Source: JBDHWG01 sp046328525 (GTDB lineage: Bacteria; Chloroflexota; Anaerolineae; Epilineales; JAHCIE01). From it: DNA of 64,000 nt. This document shows positions 9,268 to 16,394 of the stretch, piece after piece; position 1 is the first letter of the stretch; each line of letters begins with the position of its first letter. The DNA lies in contig JAXLWK010000007.1 of the NCBI GenBank assembly GCA_046328525.1, forward strand, positions 310,001-374,000. The letters are read 5' to 3'. The position numbers were made by a program, and so were the translations under genes. The notes under the pieces are model-generated. The model ran no database searches and had not been told where the DNA came from. It saw nothing but the letters and a program-made list of their open reading frames with translations.

Positions 9268-9439
9268 CTCTATCTTTGCACTTTGCCCATGCGGGGGCTG
9301 TGGGGGCCGCAGGCCCCCGCGATCCTCCCTCTTTTTCGTGCGCAATGGCACGCGACCGTCACCAAGGGCTGAAAAGAGAAGAACTTGGAGGGGCTTTGCC
9401 CCTCCAAACCACCCCAACCAGAAAACTGCAAAGATAGAG
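9268..9439. mobile_element. MITE-like element, copy 1 (172 bp)
   Basis: The element is bounded by 13-base terminal inverted repeats CTCTATCTTTGCA / TGCAAAGATAGAG and contains further internal palindromes (for example TTGGAGGGGC...GCCCCTCCAA). A second copy in inverted orientation starts at 10072. No transposase is encoded, which fits a miniature inverted-repeat element. Confidence 0.65.
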
Positions 9440-9440
9440 G

Positions 9441-9674
9441 CTAACTTATCAGGCGTAGGTCAGCGCTAATGGGCAATTCCACGAGATCGGAGCGAAGCAG
9501 GCGCGTCGAGAAAAAGAGGATCTCCAGGGTCTCAACCTCCCCTGTTGTTGGGTTCAGACGCGCAATCACATCGTCACCCAGCTCTTCCGTCTCTTGCTCC
9601 GCGTAGGGCGTCTGCTTATCTATGTAGAGAATGTCAGCCTCACGATCGTACTTGAACATCAACTTCTCTGCCAT
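9441..9674 (-). CDS. DUF2283 protein, probable antitoxin partner
   Basis: The 77-residue protein has the DUF2283 pattern: a short beta-rich module beginning FKYDREADILYID and a central GDDVIARLNPTTGEVETLEI. Proteins of this family are commonly encoded beside small toxin-like genes. Its ATG lies inside the 3' end of the upstream gene (16-base overlap) with AAGGAGAA as ribosome site, so translation is coupled. The order is toxin-like gene first. I infer an antitoxin-type role from the overlap and pairing only. Confidence 0.7.
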   Translation of the reverse strand: MAEKLMFKYDREADILYIDKQTPYAEQETEELGDDVIARLNPTTGEVETLEILFFSTRLLRSDLVELPISADLRLIS

Positions 9675-9982
9675 TCGACTTCTCCTTCCGACAACTTTCG
9701 AGCAAGATACGCGGTAATGATCCAGTGCCTCGTAGGCGGCTGTGCATCAGACACAACGACCACAACCACGTACTTACCACTCCGAACGTCATCGAACCAC
9801 CGCGTGAATAGCCGTGCATTAAGAAAACGAGTACTTCGTCGCACTTGGTCCGGTTCAGCAAGAACGTCCCGGAGATGGTCGCAATACTGGGGAAGCAGAT
9901 CAGGGTGGCGCTCCGCAATATGGGCTTCCCGTTCTGTCGTCAGTTCCACCTCTGCATTCAGGTAGGGGCAATCATAGTACAT
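9659..9982 (-). CDS. Small RNase-fold toxin-like protein (PBECR/RelE-like)
   Basis: The 107-residue protein has the pattern HIAERHPDLL near residue 21, PDQVRRSTRF near 44, a hydrophobic strand GKYVVVVVVSDAQ and WIITAYLARKLSEGE near the C-terminus. This His-Arg-His and I-T-A-Y layout resembles the phage Barnase-EndoU-ColicinE5-RelE-like (PBECR) nuclease fold often encoded with DUF2283 genes. The family assignment is from memory of the pattern. Base composition is visibly more AT-rich than the neighbours, and the pair is bracketed by two inverted MITE copies, which points to acquisition. Confidence 0.55.
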   Translation of the reverse strand: MYYDCPYLNAEVELTTEREAHIAERHPDLLPQYCDHLRDVLAEPDQVRRSTRFLNARLFTRWFDDVRSGKYVVVVVVSDAQPPTRHWIITAYLARKLSEGEVEWQRS

Positions 9983-10071
9983 ACGAGCCAGCCTGGGCAG
10001 TTCTCCCTGTGGAGAGCCACCAATATGTAGATTTGGTAGATATTATACACCCTTTGCCAGCCTCATTTCGC

Positions 10072-10307
10072 CTCTATCTTTGCAGTTTTCGGGTTGGGGT
10101 GGTTTGGAGGGGCAAAGCCCCTCCAAGTTCTTCTCTTTTCAGCCCTTGGTGACGGTCGCGTGCCATTGCGCACGAAAAAAGGGGGAGGATCGCGGGGGCC
10201 TGCGGCCCCTTTTGGCGGTTGCCGCGTAGCTCCACTTCGTTGGGCGATATGTGGCAGGCAACCGCCAAAACCCACCGCCCCCGCATAGACAAAGTGCAAA
10301 GATAGAG
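10072..10307. mobile_element. MITE-like element, copy 2, inverted relative to copy 1
   Basis: It has the same 13-base terminal repeats and internal sequence as copy 1 but in the opposite orientation. It is longer (236 bp) because a 61-bp palindromic segment has been inserted. The two copies enclose the DUF2283/nuclease-like gene pair. Confidence 0.65.
10210..10270. repeat. Nested 61-bp palindromic insertion in MITE copy 2
   Basis: Perfect 14-base inverted ends TTTTGGCGGTTGCC / GGCAACCGCCAAAA flank about 33 bases. The corresponding position in copy 1 has none of this, so it is a secondary insertion. Confidence 0.6.
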
Positions 10308-10408
10308 TTCGCGTTGTTGGCGGCCTTTCGTGGATTTCGCGGTCCAGAACCGCTTCCACAAGGTAAGACCCGGCGCGGGGGCGCGTCCCACTAAGGGCAG
10401 GCGGAAAG

Positions 10409-10437
10409 TTGCCTTCCGCGAACGTTCGCGGTATACT
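10409..10437 (+). promoter_or_regulatory. Promoter of tRNA-Ala(CGC) with palindrome in its spacer
   Basis: TTGCCT and TATACT are spaced by 17 bases, and transcription would begin just before the tRNA. The spacer is almost wholly filled by the perfect 16-base palindrome CCGCGAACGTTCGCGG (10416-10431), which could be an operator. Confidence 0.5.
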
Positions 10438-10449
10438 TAGTCCCTGTTC

Positions 10450-10522
10450 GGGGCTGTAGCTCAGCTGGGAGAGCGCTTCAATCGCACTGAAGAGGCCAGG
10501 GGTTCGAATCCCCTCAGCTCCA
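10450..10522 (+). tRNA. tRNA-Ala (anticodon CGC)
   Basis: A full cloverleaf can be drawn: acceptor GGGGCTG/CAGCTCC, D stem GCTC/GAGC, anticodon stem CTTCA/TGAAG with loop ATCGCAC (anticodon CGC), T stem AGGGG/CCCCT with TTCGAAT, discriminator A. CCA is not encoded. A possible terminator hairpin (10529-10551) follows. Confidence 0.95.
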
Positions 10523-10544
10523 CCTTCCAGGACAGGCCGACGGC

Positions 10545-10573
10545 TTGTCCTGATTCGTTCACAACCCAATACT
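10545..10573 (+). promoter_or_regulatory. Putative promoter of the leuS T-box leader
   Basis: TTGTCC and AATACT are separated by 17 bases. Transcription would begin near 10580, right where the T-box Stem I begins. Each box matches the consensus at four of six positions. Confidence 0.35.
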
Positions 10574-10710
10574 GCATCGGCGGTGAACAGGAGTAGTAAG
10601 CCGTCCCACCAGCGAGCCGGGGAGAGTGCAAGCCTGGCGATTGCGCCCCGTGGGAGCGCGAGGGCCGAACTCGCCTGGAAGCCGCGCCGTTGACCCGAGG
10701 TTTCTGCGCC

Positions 10711-10776
10711 TGTCACTCTGAGCGCAGCGAAGAGTCCCCCAATCCACCGGGATGCTTCGTTCCCCTCAGCAGGACA
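10711..10776. repeat. Dispersed palindromic repeat inside the T-box leader
   Basis: The sequence begins TGTCACTCTGAGCGCAGCG and ends CCCTCAGCAGGACA, an imperfect inverted repeat. Related sequence with GATGCTTCG and CTCAGCATGACA occurs at 24052-24082 and 28181-28243. Confidence 0.5.
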
Positions 10777-10835
10777 TGGACACCTCGCTCAGGCGGCGCC
10801 GTCCCCTCCACGTTACGGAGATGAGTGGTTGGCAC

Positions 10836-10908
10836 GGGGCTGTAGCTCAGCTGGGAGAGCGCTTCAATGGCATTGAAGAGGTCAGGGGTTCGATTCCCCT
10901 CAGCTCCA
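10836..10908 (+). tRNA. tRNA-Ala (anticodon GGC), nested in the leuS leader
   Basis: The cloverleaf is complete: acceptor GGGGCTG/CAGCTCC, anticodon stem CTTCA/TGAAG with loop ATGGCAT (anticodon GGC), T arm AGGGG TTCGATT CCCCT, discriminator A. It is nearly identical to the CGC tRNA 386 bases upstream, including the first bases after the tRNA. I see no separate promoter, so it is probably transcribed as part of the leuS leader, upstream of the terminator. Confidence 0.95.
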
Positions 10909-10937
10909 CCTTCAACCAGGGTGGTACCACGGAGAAA

Positions 10938-10970
10938 CCCTTCGTCCCTGTACGGACGAGGGGCTTTTTT
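10938..10970 (+). terminator. T-box-controlled terminator before leuS
   Basis: A 10-bp stem CCCTTCGTCC / GGACGAGGGG is followed by CTTTTTT. The T-box sequence just upstream would form the competing antiterminator. Confidence 0.85.
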
Positions 10971-10995
10971 ATTTCCGCGGAAGAAGGAGTTTGCG

Positions 10996-13488
10996 ATGGA
11001 CACGACCCAGGCGAAGCCGACGCAGCGTACCGAGCGTTACAACCCAGGCCAGATTGAGGCGAAGTGGCAGGCGCAGTGGGAGGCGGATCGCCTCTACCAC
11101 GCCGAGATGGACGACTCGCGCCCGAAATTCTATTGTCTGACGATGCTGCCTTATCCCAGCGGCGATCTTCATGTCGGCCACTGGTACGCCATGGCGCCCT
11201 CCGATACCAATGCCCGTTATCGCCGCATGCAGGGATACAACGTCGTGTTCCCCATCGGCTTCGACGCCTTCGGCCTGCCGGCTGAGAACGCCGCCATCCG
11301 GCGCAAGATTCATCCCTACACCTGGACGTACGATAACATCCCGCGCATGCGCCAGCAGCTGCGCTCCATGGGCGCGATGTGGGACTGGGAGCGCGAGGTC
11401 GTCACGTGCGACCCCGAGTACTACACGTGGAACCAGTGGTTCTTCATCAAGATGTACGAGATGGGCCTGGCCTACCGCAAAGCGGCCATGGTCAACTGGG
11501 ACCCGGTGGACCAGACGGTGCTGGCGAACGAGCAGGTCATTGACGGGCGCGGCGACCGATCGGGCGCGCTGGTCGAGCGCCGCCTGCTGGAGCAGTGGCA
11601 CCTGAAGATCACCCACTACGCCGACGAGCTGCTCAACAACCTGGACACGATGGACTGGCCTGAGCGCGTCAAGACGATGCAGCGCAACTGGATCGGCCGC
11701 TCCGAGGGCGCGCAGGTCACGTTCCACACCGAAGCCGGCGACCCCATCGAGATCTTCACGACCCGGCCGGACACGCTGTGGGGCGCGACGTTCATGGTGC
11801 TGGCCCCGGAGCACCCACTGGTCGAGAAGCTGACCACGCCGCCGCAGCGCGACGCCGTGGACGCCTACATCAAGCAGGCCTCGCACCAGAGCGAGATCGA
11901 GCGCATGGCCGAAGGCAAGGACAAGACCGGCGTCTTCACCGGCGGCTACGCCATCAACCCGGTCAACGGCGCGCGCATCCCGGTCTGGATCGCCGACTAC
12001 GTCCTGATTACCTACGGCACGGGCGCGATTATGGCCGTCCCCGCCCATGACCAGCGCGACTTCGAGTTCGCGCGCAAGTTCGACCTGCCGGTCGTCGTCG
12101 TCATCCAGCCGGCGGGCGCAGAGACGCGCCATGGCGCGTCTCTACTCGATGGGGCGACGATGGCCGAGGCCTACGACGGCCCCGGCATGATGGCGAACTC
12201 TGACAGCTTCGACGGCACGCCCACCGACGTCGCCAAGAAGGTCGTCACAGCGTGGCTGGAGGAGAAGGGACTGGGCAAGGGCCACGTGCAGTACCGCCTG
12301 CGTGACTGGCTGTTCGGCCGCCAGCGCTACTGGGGAACGCCCATCCCGATGGTCTACTGCGACACGTGCGGCGTGCAGCCGGTGCGCTACGAAGACCTGC
12401 CGGTCATCCTGCCCGCCGACGCCGAGTTCCAGCCCAACGGCCAGAGTCCGCTCCAGTATCACGCGGCCTTCCTGAACACGACCTGCCCGAAGTGCGGCGG
12501 GCCGGCGCGGCGCGAGACGGACACGATGGACACGTTCGTCGACTCGTCGTGGTATCAGTACCGCTACCTGAGTCCGCACTACGCGGACGGGCCGTTCGAT
12601 CCGCGCCAGGGCGACTACTGGCTGCCCGTGGACCAGTACACCGGCGGCATCGAGCACGCCATCCTGCACCTGCTGTACACCCGCTTCTGGACCAAGGTCA
12701 TGCGCGACATCGGGCTGGTGGACTTCGGCGAGCCGATGACGCGGCTGTACAACCAGGGCATCATCCTGGGCGAAGACGGCGAGAAGATGAGCAAGTCGCG
12801 CGGCAACGTCATCGCGCCCGACGAGCTGGTGGAGCGCTACGGCGCGGACACCGTCCGCCTGTACCTGATGTTCATCGGGCCGTGGGACCAGGGCGGGCCG
12901 TGGTCGTCCACCGGCATCGAGGGCGTGACGCGCTTCATGAACCGCGCCTGGCACATGGTCCTGGAGCCGAAGCCGACGGCGGCGACGATAGACCCGGCCG
13001 CCGAGCGCGACCTGCTGCGGCGGATGCACCAGGCGATCCGCGAAGTGACGAGTGACCTGGAGGGCTTCCGCTTCAACACCGCCGTCGCCGAGCTGATGAA
13101 GCTCAACAACGAGATGCTGAAGGCCAAGGACGCCGGGCTGTACGGCACACCGGCCTGGCACGGCGCGGTCGAGGCGTTCGTGTTGATGCTGGCGCCCTTC
13201 GCGCCCCACGCCGCCGAGGAAATGTGGGCGCGGCTGGGCAAGCCGTACAGCATCCACCAGCAGCGCTGGCCGGCCTACGACGCGGCGCTGGCCGCCGAGG
13301 ACCTGATCGAGGTGCCGATCCAGGTCAACGGCAAGGTGCGCGCGCGCATTCAGGTCCCGCCGACCACTGACGAGGCGGCGCTGCGTGAGGCGGCCCTGGC
13401 GAACGAGGCCATCCAGAAGGCGCTGGGCAGCAATGCGCCGCGCAAGGTCATCGTCGTCCCCGGCCGCCTGGTCAACATCGTGGCGTAA
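10996..13488 (+). CDS. leuS: Leucyl-tRNA synthetase
   Basis: This 830-residue class I synthetase charges tRNA-Leu. The HIGH-type motif is YPSGDLHVGHWYA near residue 52, the CP1 editing domain is marked by TTRPDTLWGATF near 255, and KMSKS appears as GEKMSKSRGNV near 595. An HUP catalytic core, anticodon-binding helical domain and C-terminal domain (ending PGRLVNIVA) follow in the usual order. The start ATG is preceded by AAGGAG at 10984-10989; an in-frame extension upstream runs through the leader and is not the start. Expression is under the T-box leader with a CUC specifier, consistent with the product. Confidence 0.97.
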   Translation: MDTTQAKPTQRTERYNPGQIEAKWQAQWEADRLYHAEMDDSRPKFYCLTMLPYPSGDLHVGHWYAMAPSDTNARYRRMQGYNVVFPIGFDAFGLPAENAAIRRKIHPYTWTYDNIPRMRQQLRSMGAMWDWEREVVTCDPEYYTWNQWFFIKMYEMGLAYRKAAMVNWDPVDQTVLANEQVIDGRGDRSGALVERRLLEQWHLKITHYADELLNNLDTMDWPERVKTMQRNWIGRSEGAQVTFHTEAGDPIEIFTTRPDTLWGATFMVLAPEHPLVEKLTTPPQRDAVDAYIKQASHQSEIERMAEGKDKTGVFTGGYAINPVNGARIPVWIADYVLITYGTGAIMAVPAHDQRDFEFARKFDLPVVVVIQPAGAETRHGASLLDGATMAEAYDGPGMMANSDSFDGTPTDVAKKVVTAWLEEKGLGKGHVQYRLRDWLFGRQRYWGTPIPMVYCDTCGVQPVRYEDLPVILPADAEFQPNGQSPLQYHAAFLNTTCPKCGGPARRETDTMDTFVDSSWYQYRYLSPHYADGPFDPRQGDYWLPVDQYTGGIEHAILHLLYTRFWTKVMRDIGLVDFGEPMTRLYNQGIILGEDGEKMSKSRGNVIAPDELVERYGADTVRLYLMFIGPWDQGGPWSSTGIEGVTRFMNRAWHMVLEPKPTAATIDPAAERDLLRRMHQAIREVTSDLEGFRFNTAVAELMKLNNEMLKAKDAGLYGTPAWHGAVEAFVLMLAPFAPHAAEEMWARLGKPYSIHQQRWPAYDAALAAEDLIEVPIQVNGKVRARIQVPPTTDEAALREAALANEAIQKALGSNAPRKVIVVPGRLVNIVA

Positions 13489-13508
13489 CCTCGTCATTGA
13501 ACCGCAAA

Positions 13509-13537
13509 GTAGGGGCAGGTTTGAAACCTGCCCCTAC
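13509..13537. repeat. Perfect intergenic palindrome
   Basis: GTAGGGGCAGGTTT and its complement meet around a one-base centre. It lies 20 bases after leuS and could act as a terminator-like structure, though no U-tract follows. Related GTAGGGG-ended arms recur at 41359-41419. Confidence 0.5.
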
Positions 13538-13573
13538 CGCCGCCAGCGGAACGCGGCAACAATTAGCTGAGGA

Positions 13574-13624
13574 TCGTCAGTCGTTCTGCGACCGAGGGAG
13601 CGACTGGAAGTCGCCACTACATGT
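13574..13624. repeat. Dispersed repeat, 'CGACTTCAGTCG' family, degenerate copy
   Basis: The sequence contains GTCAGTCGTTCTGCGACCGA and then GCGACTGGAAGTCGCCACTA. It matches the better-preserved copy at 25886-25942 base for base over long stretches. Confidence 0.5.
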
Positions 13625-13676
13625 CTCTCCCCGCATGCGTGACAGAATGTAGATGCCACGGCGGGACCCGTTTGGC

Positions 13677-14148
13677 CTACGGCTTGAGCCGGACGTTCCG
13701 CGCGACGAGCGGGAGGTAGATCCTCGCCGCCGGCGTGGCCGTGGGCGTCTCAGACGTAGTCGTAGGCGTTGCCGTTGCGGTCGCAGTCTCCGTGGGAGTC
13801 AGCGTTGCCGTCGGCGTCCCCGTTGTCGCCGGCGGCAGTTCCGTTGTGGCCGTGGGCGTCGCCGTCACGGTTGGCGCCTCCGTCGTCGGTGTCGCGGTCC
13901 CAGTCGGTGGGAGCGGGGTAGCCGTGGCCGTCTGGGTGGGCGTCACCGTTGCAGTCGCTGTCTCCGTGGGCGACACGGTATGCGTCGGAGTCGCCGTGGC
14001 GGAGGGTGTGACGGTCGGCCTGGATGCCTGCACCATGGCCCACGTGGGAGGCCATCGCGATCCCTGTGACACCGGTCCAAAACCCAATTACGAAGGCGAT
14101 CACAGGATACAACTGCACATGGTCTTTTGTTTCCCTATACGATGCCAA
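13677..14148 (-). pseudogene. Frameshifted secreted Thr/Pro-rich stalk protein
   Basis: Two minus-strand frames together make one sensible product. From a TTG at 14148 (AGGA upstream), one frame gives a short basic start and a hydrophobic segment, YPVIAFVIGFWTGVTGIAMA, like a signal peptide or anchor. The other frame carries about 80 residues of Thr/Pro/Ala repeats (TATPTHTVSPTETATATVTP and similar) and ends IYLPLVARNVRLKP. That Thr/Pro stalk plus YLPLV tail is common on Chloroflexota exported proteins. A one-base indel near 14020-14050 would join them. It is either a broken gene or a sequence error; low complexity favours slippage. Confidence 0.4.
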
Positions 14149-14291
14149 CGGAAATTCCTACCTTGATGGGAGCCCGGCGCCCGGCATGGATCCCATATGT
14201 CAGGCCACTATGTTTCCCTAATGGATCGCGGAAGAGCTAGCTTGATAGCGCGAGAGAACGACGGGCGGCGCAGACGCGCCGCCTGTTTGTT

Positions 14292-14452
14292 GTCCCTCCC
14301 CCCCCTCGCCCGCTCTGGGAGAGGGATGGGGTGAGGGTCTTCGTGCGCTCGCCAGAATTCAAAACCCTCACCCAGCCTCTCCCATACGGAGAGGAGCCAG
14401 ACCTTTCTGCCCCGCTCGCCTCTTTTGGGGAGAGGGGCCGAGGGTGAGGGGC
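14292..14452. repeat. Intergenic repeat cluster of 'CCCTCACCC / GGGAGAGG' type
   Basis: Alternating arms such as GGGAGAGGGATGGGGTGAGG and CCCTCACCCAGCCTCTCCC form large inverted repeats. The same unit occurs at 62284-62319. A separate 8-bp GC hairpin (14264-14283) followed by TGTTTGTT lies just before it. No gene is visible in 14149-14494. Confidence 0.55.
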
Positions 14453-14494
14453 GTCTCCTCCATTCGGATGACCCGCGCCTAGCCGAACGTCGGG

Positions 14495-14523
14495 TTGACA
14501 CGCGGCTCACAACCGGCTATTAT
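14495..14523 (+). promoter_or_regulatory. Promoter of the heterodimeric ABC exporter operon
   Basis: TTGACA and TATTAT are spaced by exactly 17 bases, 53 bases upstream of the first exporter start. Confidence 0.7.
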
Positions 14524-14575
14524 TTAGCCTATCAAAGTAATTTTTCGTGCGTCCGAGTGTTTGAGAGGACACAGC

Positions 14576-16390
14576 ATGAAACCTCTATGGCGGGTCATGA
14601 AGTACCTGCGCCCACATTGGCTGGACGTCACCATTGCCTTCGTCAGCCTGATCATTGTGACGGCGGCCTCGCTCGTGACGCCGGCGCTCATCGGGCGCAT
14701 CATCAACGACGGCATCGGCCAGCAGAACATCCCCCTCATCGTCGGGCTGACGTTGGCGATCCTCGTCTTCGCCGTCGTGCGCGGCCTGTTCCAGTTCTTC
14801 CAGAGCTATCTCGGCGAGCGGGCGAGCCAGGGCGCTGCGTTCGACATGCGCAACGACCTCTACACCAAGCTCCAGCGCCTCAGCTTCAGCTACCATGACC
14901 AGGCCCAGACCGGCCAGCTCATGACGCGGGCGACGAGCGACGTGGAGATGGTGCGGCAGTTCACCGGCCTCGGCCTCATCCAGCTCCTCAGCTCCATTCT
15001 GATGCTCATCGGCACCGCCATCCTGCTGGTCTACATGAACTGGCGGCTGGCCCTGGCGGCGCTGTCGGTCATGCCCATCACCTTCCTCGTCATCGCCAGT
15101 TTCGTCCGCCGCATCCAGCCCATCTTCAAGAACGTTCAGCAGAAGCTGGCCGACTTGAACACCATTATCCAGGAAAACCTCAGCGGCGTGCGCGTCGTCA
15201 AGGCGTTCGCCCGCGAGCCGCTGGAGAAGCAGCGCTTCGAGAGTTCCAACCAGGGCCTGCTGGACGAGAACATGAAGGCGTCCTACGCCGTCGCCTACAA
15301 CATCCCCCTCGTCTTCACCATGTCCGGCCTGGGCAGCGTCATCGTCATCTGGTTCGGCGGCTGGCTGGTCATCTACGGCTCGATGAACCTGGGTGAGCTT
15401 GTCGCCTTCAACACCTACCTGGCAATGCTCCTCTTCCCCATCTTCGGCCTCGGCATGGTGTCTGCCCTCATCTCCCAGGCGGGGGCCAGCGCCGACCGCA
15501 TGTTCGAGATTCTCGACGCGCCGGACGAGACGCGCGACAAGCCGGGCGCCGTTCCGCTGCCGCCGGTGCAGGGGGATGTCGTCTTCCACAACGTCTCCTT
15601 CCGCTACGCCGGCGCGACGCAGTACTCGCTGACCGACGTGAGCTTTGAGGCGAAGCCGGGCCAGACTATCGCCATCCTCGGCCAGACCGGCTCCGGCAAG
15701 AGCAGCATCATCAACCTCATCCCGCGCTTCTACGAGCCGACCAAGGGCCAGATCACGGTTGACGGCCACGACATCGCCGACATCACCCTGGCGAGCTTGC
15801 GCACCCAGGTTGGCATCGTCCTCCAGGAGACGAACCTGTTCACGGGCACGATCCGCGACAACATCGCCTTCGGGCGGCCGGACGCCACGATGGACGAGGT
15901 TGTCGCCGCCGCCCGCGCCGCCGCCGCCGACGAGTTCATCGAGGCGCTGCCCGACAAGTATGAGACGAAGGTCGGCGAGCGCGGCCTCGGCCTGAGCGGC
16001 GGCCAGCGGCAGCGTATCGCCATCGCCCGCGCCCTGCTGCTCAACCCGCGCATCCTCATCCTCGACGACTCCACCTCGGCGGTGGACGCGGCGACGGAGG
16101 CGCGCATCACCGCGGCGCTGGACGAGCTGATGAAGGGGCGAACGAGCTTTGTGATTGCCCAGCGCATCAGCACCATCCGCAACGCCGACAAGATTCTGGT
16201 CATGGATCATGGCCGGCTTGTGGCGACGGGCACGCACGACGAACTGCTGGAGAGCAACCCGATCTACGCCGAGATCTACTATCTCCAGTTCCACGGCCGC
16301 CAGGAGAACCGCCTGGACGAAAGCGAAGGCGCGGAGGCGGCCCTGGCCGCGGCTCCAACGCCCGGCCCGGCTGCGGCGGAAAGAGGGTAA
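14576..16390 (+). CDS. ABC exporter subunit with degenerate ATPase site
   Basis: The 604-residue half-transporter has six predicted transmembrane helices (about 1-310) and a nucleotide-binding domain. Walker A is GQTGSGKSS near 366 and the signature is intact (LSGGQRQ). Two catalytic residues are changed: Walker B reads ILILDDSTSAVD (Asp in place of the catalytic Glu) and the switch His is Gln in FVIAQRIST. This is the hallmark of the inactive-site subunit of heterodimeric exporters. The start ATG has GAGAGGA 6 bases upstream, favoured over a TTG five codons earlier. The partner gene begins 4 bases after the stop. Substrate (lipid, drug or peptide) cannot be read from sequence. Confidence 0.92.
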   Translation: MKPLWRVMKYLRPHWLDVTIAFVSLIIVTAASLVTPALIGRIINDGIGQQNIPLIVGLTLAILVFAVVRGLFQFFQSYLGERASQGAAFDMRNDLYTKLQRLSFSYHDQAQTGQLMTRATSDVEMVRQFTGLGLIQLLSSILMLIGTAILLVYMNWRLALAALSVMPITFLVIASFVRRIQPIFKNVQQKLADLNTIIQENLSGVRVVKAFAREPLEKQRFESSNQGLLDENMKASYAVAYNIPLVFTMSGLGSVIVIWFGGWLVIYGSMNLGELVAFNTYLAMLLFPIFGLGMVSALISQAGASADRMFEILDAPDETRDKPGAVPLPPVQGDVVFHNVSFRYAGATQYSLTDVSFEAKPGQTIAILGQTGSGKSSIINLIPRFYEPTKGQITVDGHDIADITLASLRTQVGIVLQETNLFTGTIRDNIAFGRPDATMDEVVAAARAAAADEFIEALPDKYETKVGERGLGLSGGQRQRIAIARALLLNPRILILDDSTSAVDAATEARITAALDELMKGRTSFVIAQRISTIRNADKILVMDHGRLVATGTHDELLESNPIYAEIYYLQFHGRQENRLDESEGAEAALAAAPTPGPAAAERG

Positions 16391-16394
16391 CGCT

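Larger units (their letters stand above)
10577..10970 (+). ncRNA. T-box leader of leuS, with a tRNA gene inside
   Basis: The 5' part shows T-box Stem I landmarks: GAACAGGAGTAGTAAG (10585-10600), the distal AGCGAGCCGGGG (10611-10622), and a specifier loop with GAACTCGCCTGGAA in which CTC (10670-10672) is a Leu codon. The 3' part has the T-box sequence AGGGTGGTACCACGG (10918-10932), whose UGGU can pair with a charged-state-sensing ACCA end, followed by a terminator. Between the two parts lie a dispersed repeat (10711-10776) and a complete tRNA-Ala gene (10836-10908). The bases flanking that tRNA, TGGTTG and CAACCA, can pair, so the tRNA sits where the hairpin before the antiterminator would be. 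Expected role: uncharged tRNA-Leu(GAG) favours antitermination into leuS. Confidence 0.8.

Noticed and set aside
9031..9437. Plus-strand frames running through the broken zinc-ribbon gene into MITE copy 1
   Set aside because: They are composed of shifted reading of the pseudogene and translated repeat sequence.
10416..10431. Palindrome considered as a LexA operator
   Set aside because: The usual Gram-positive-type site needs GAAC and GTTC four bases apart; here they are adjacent.
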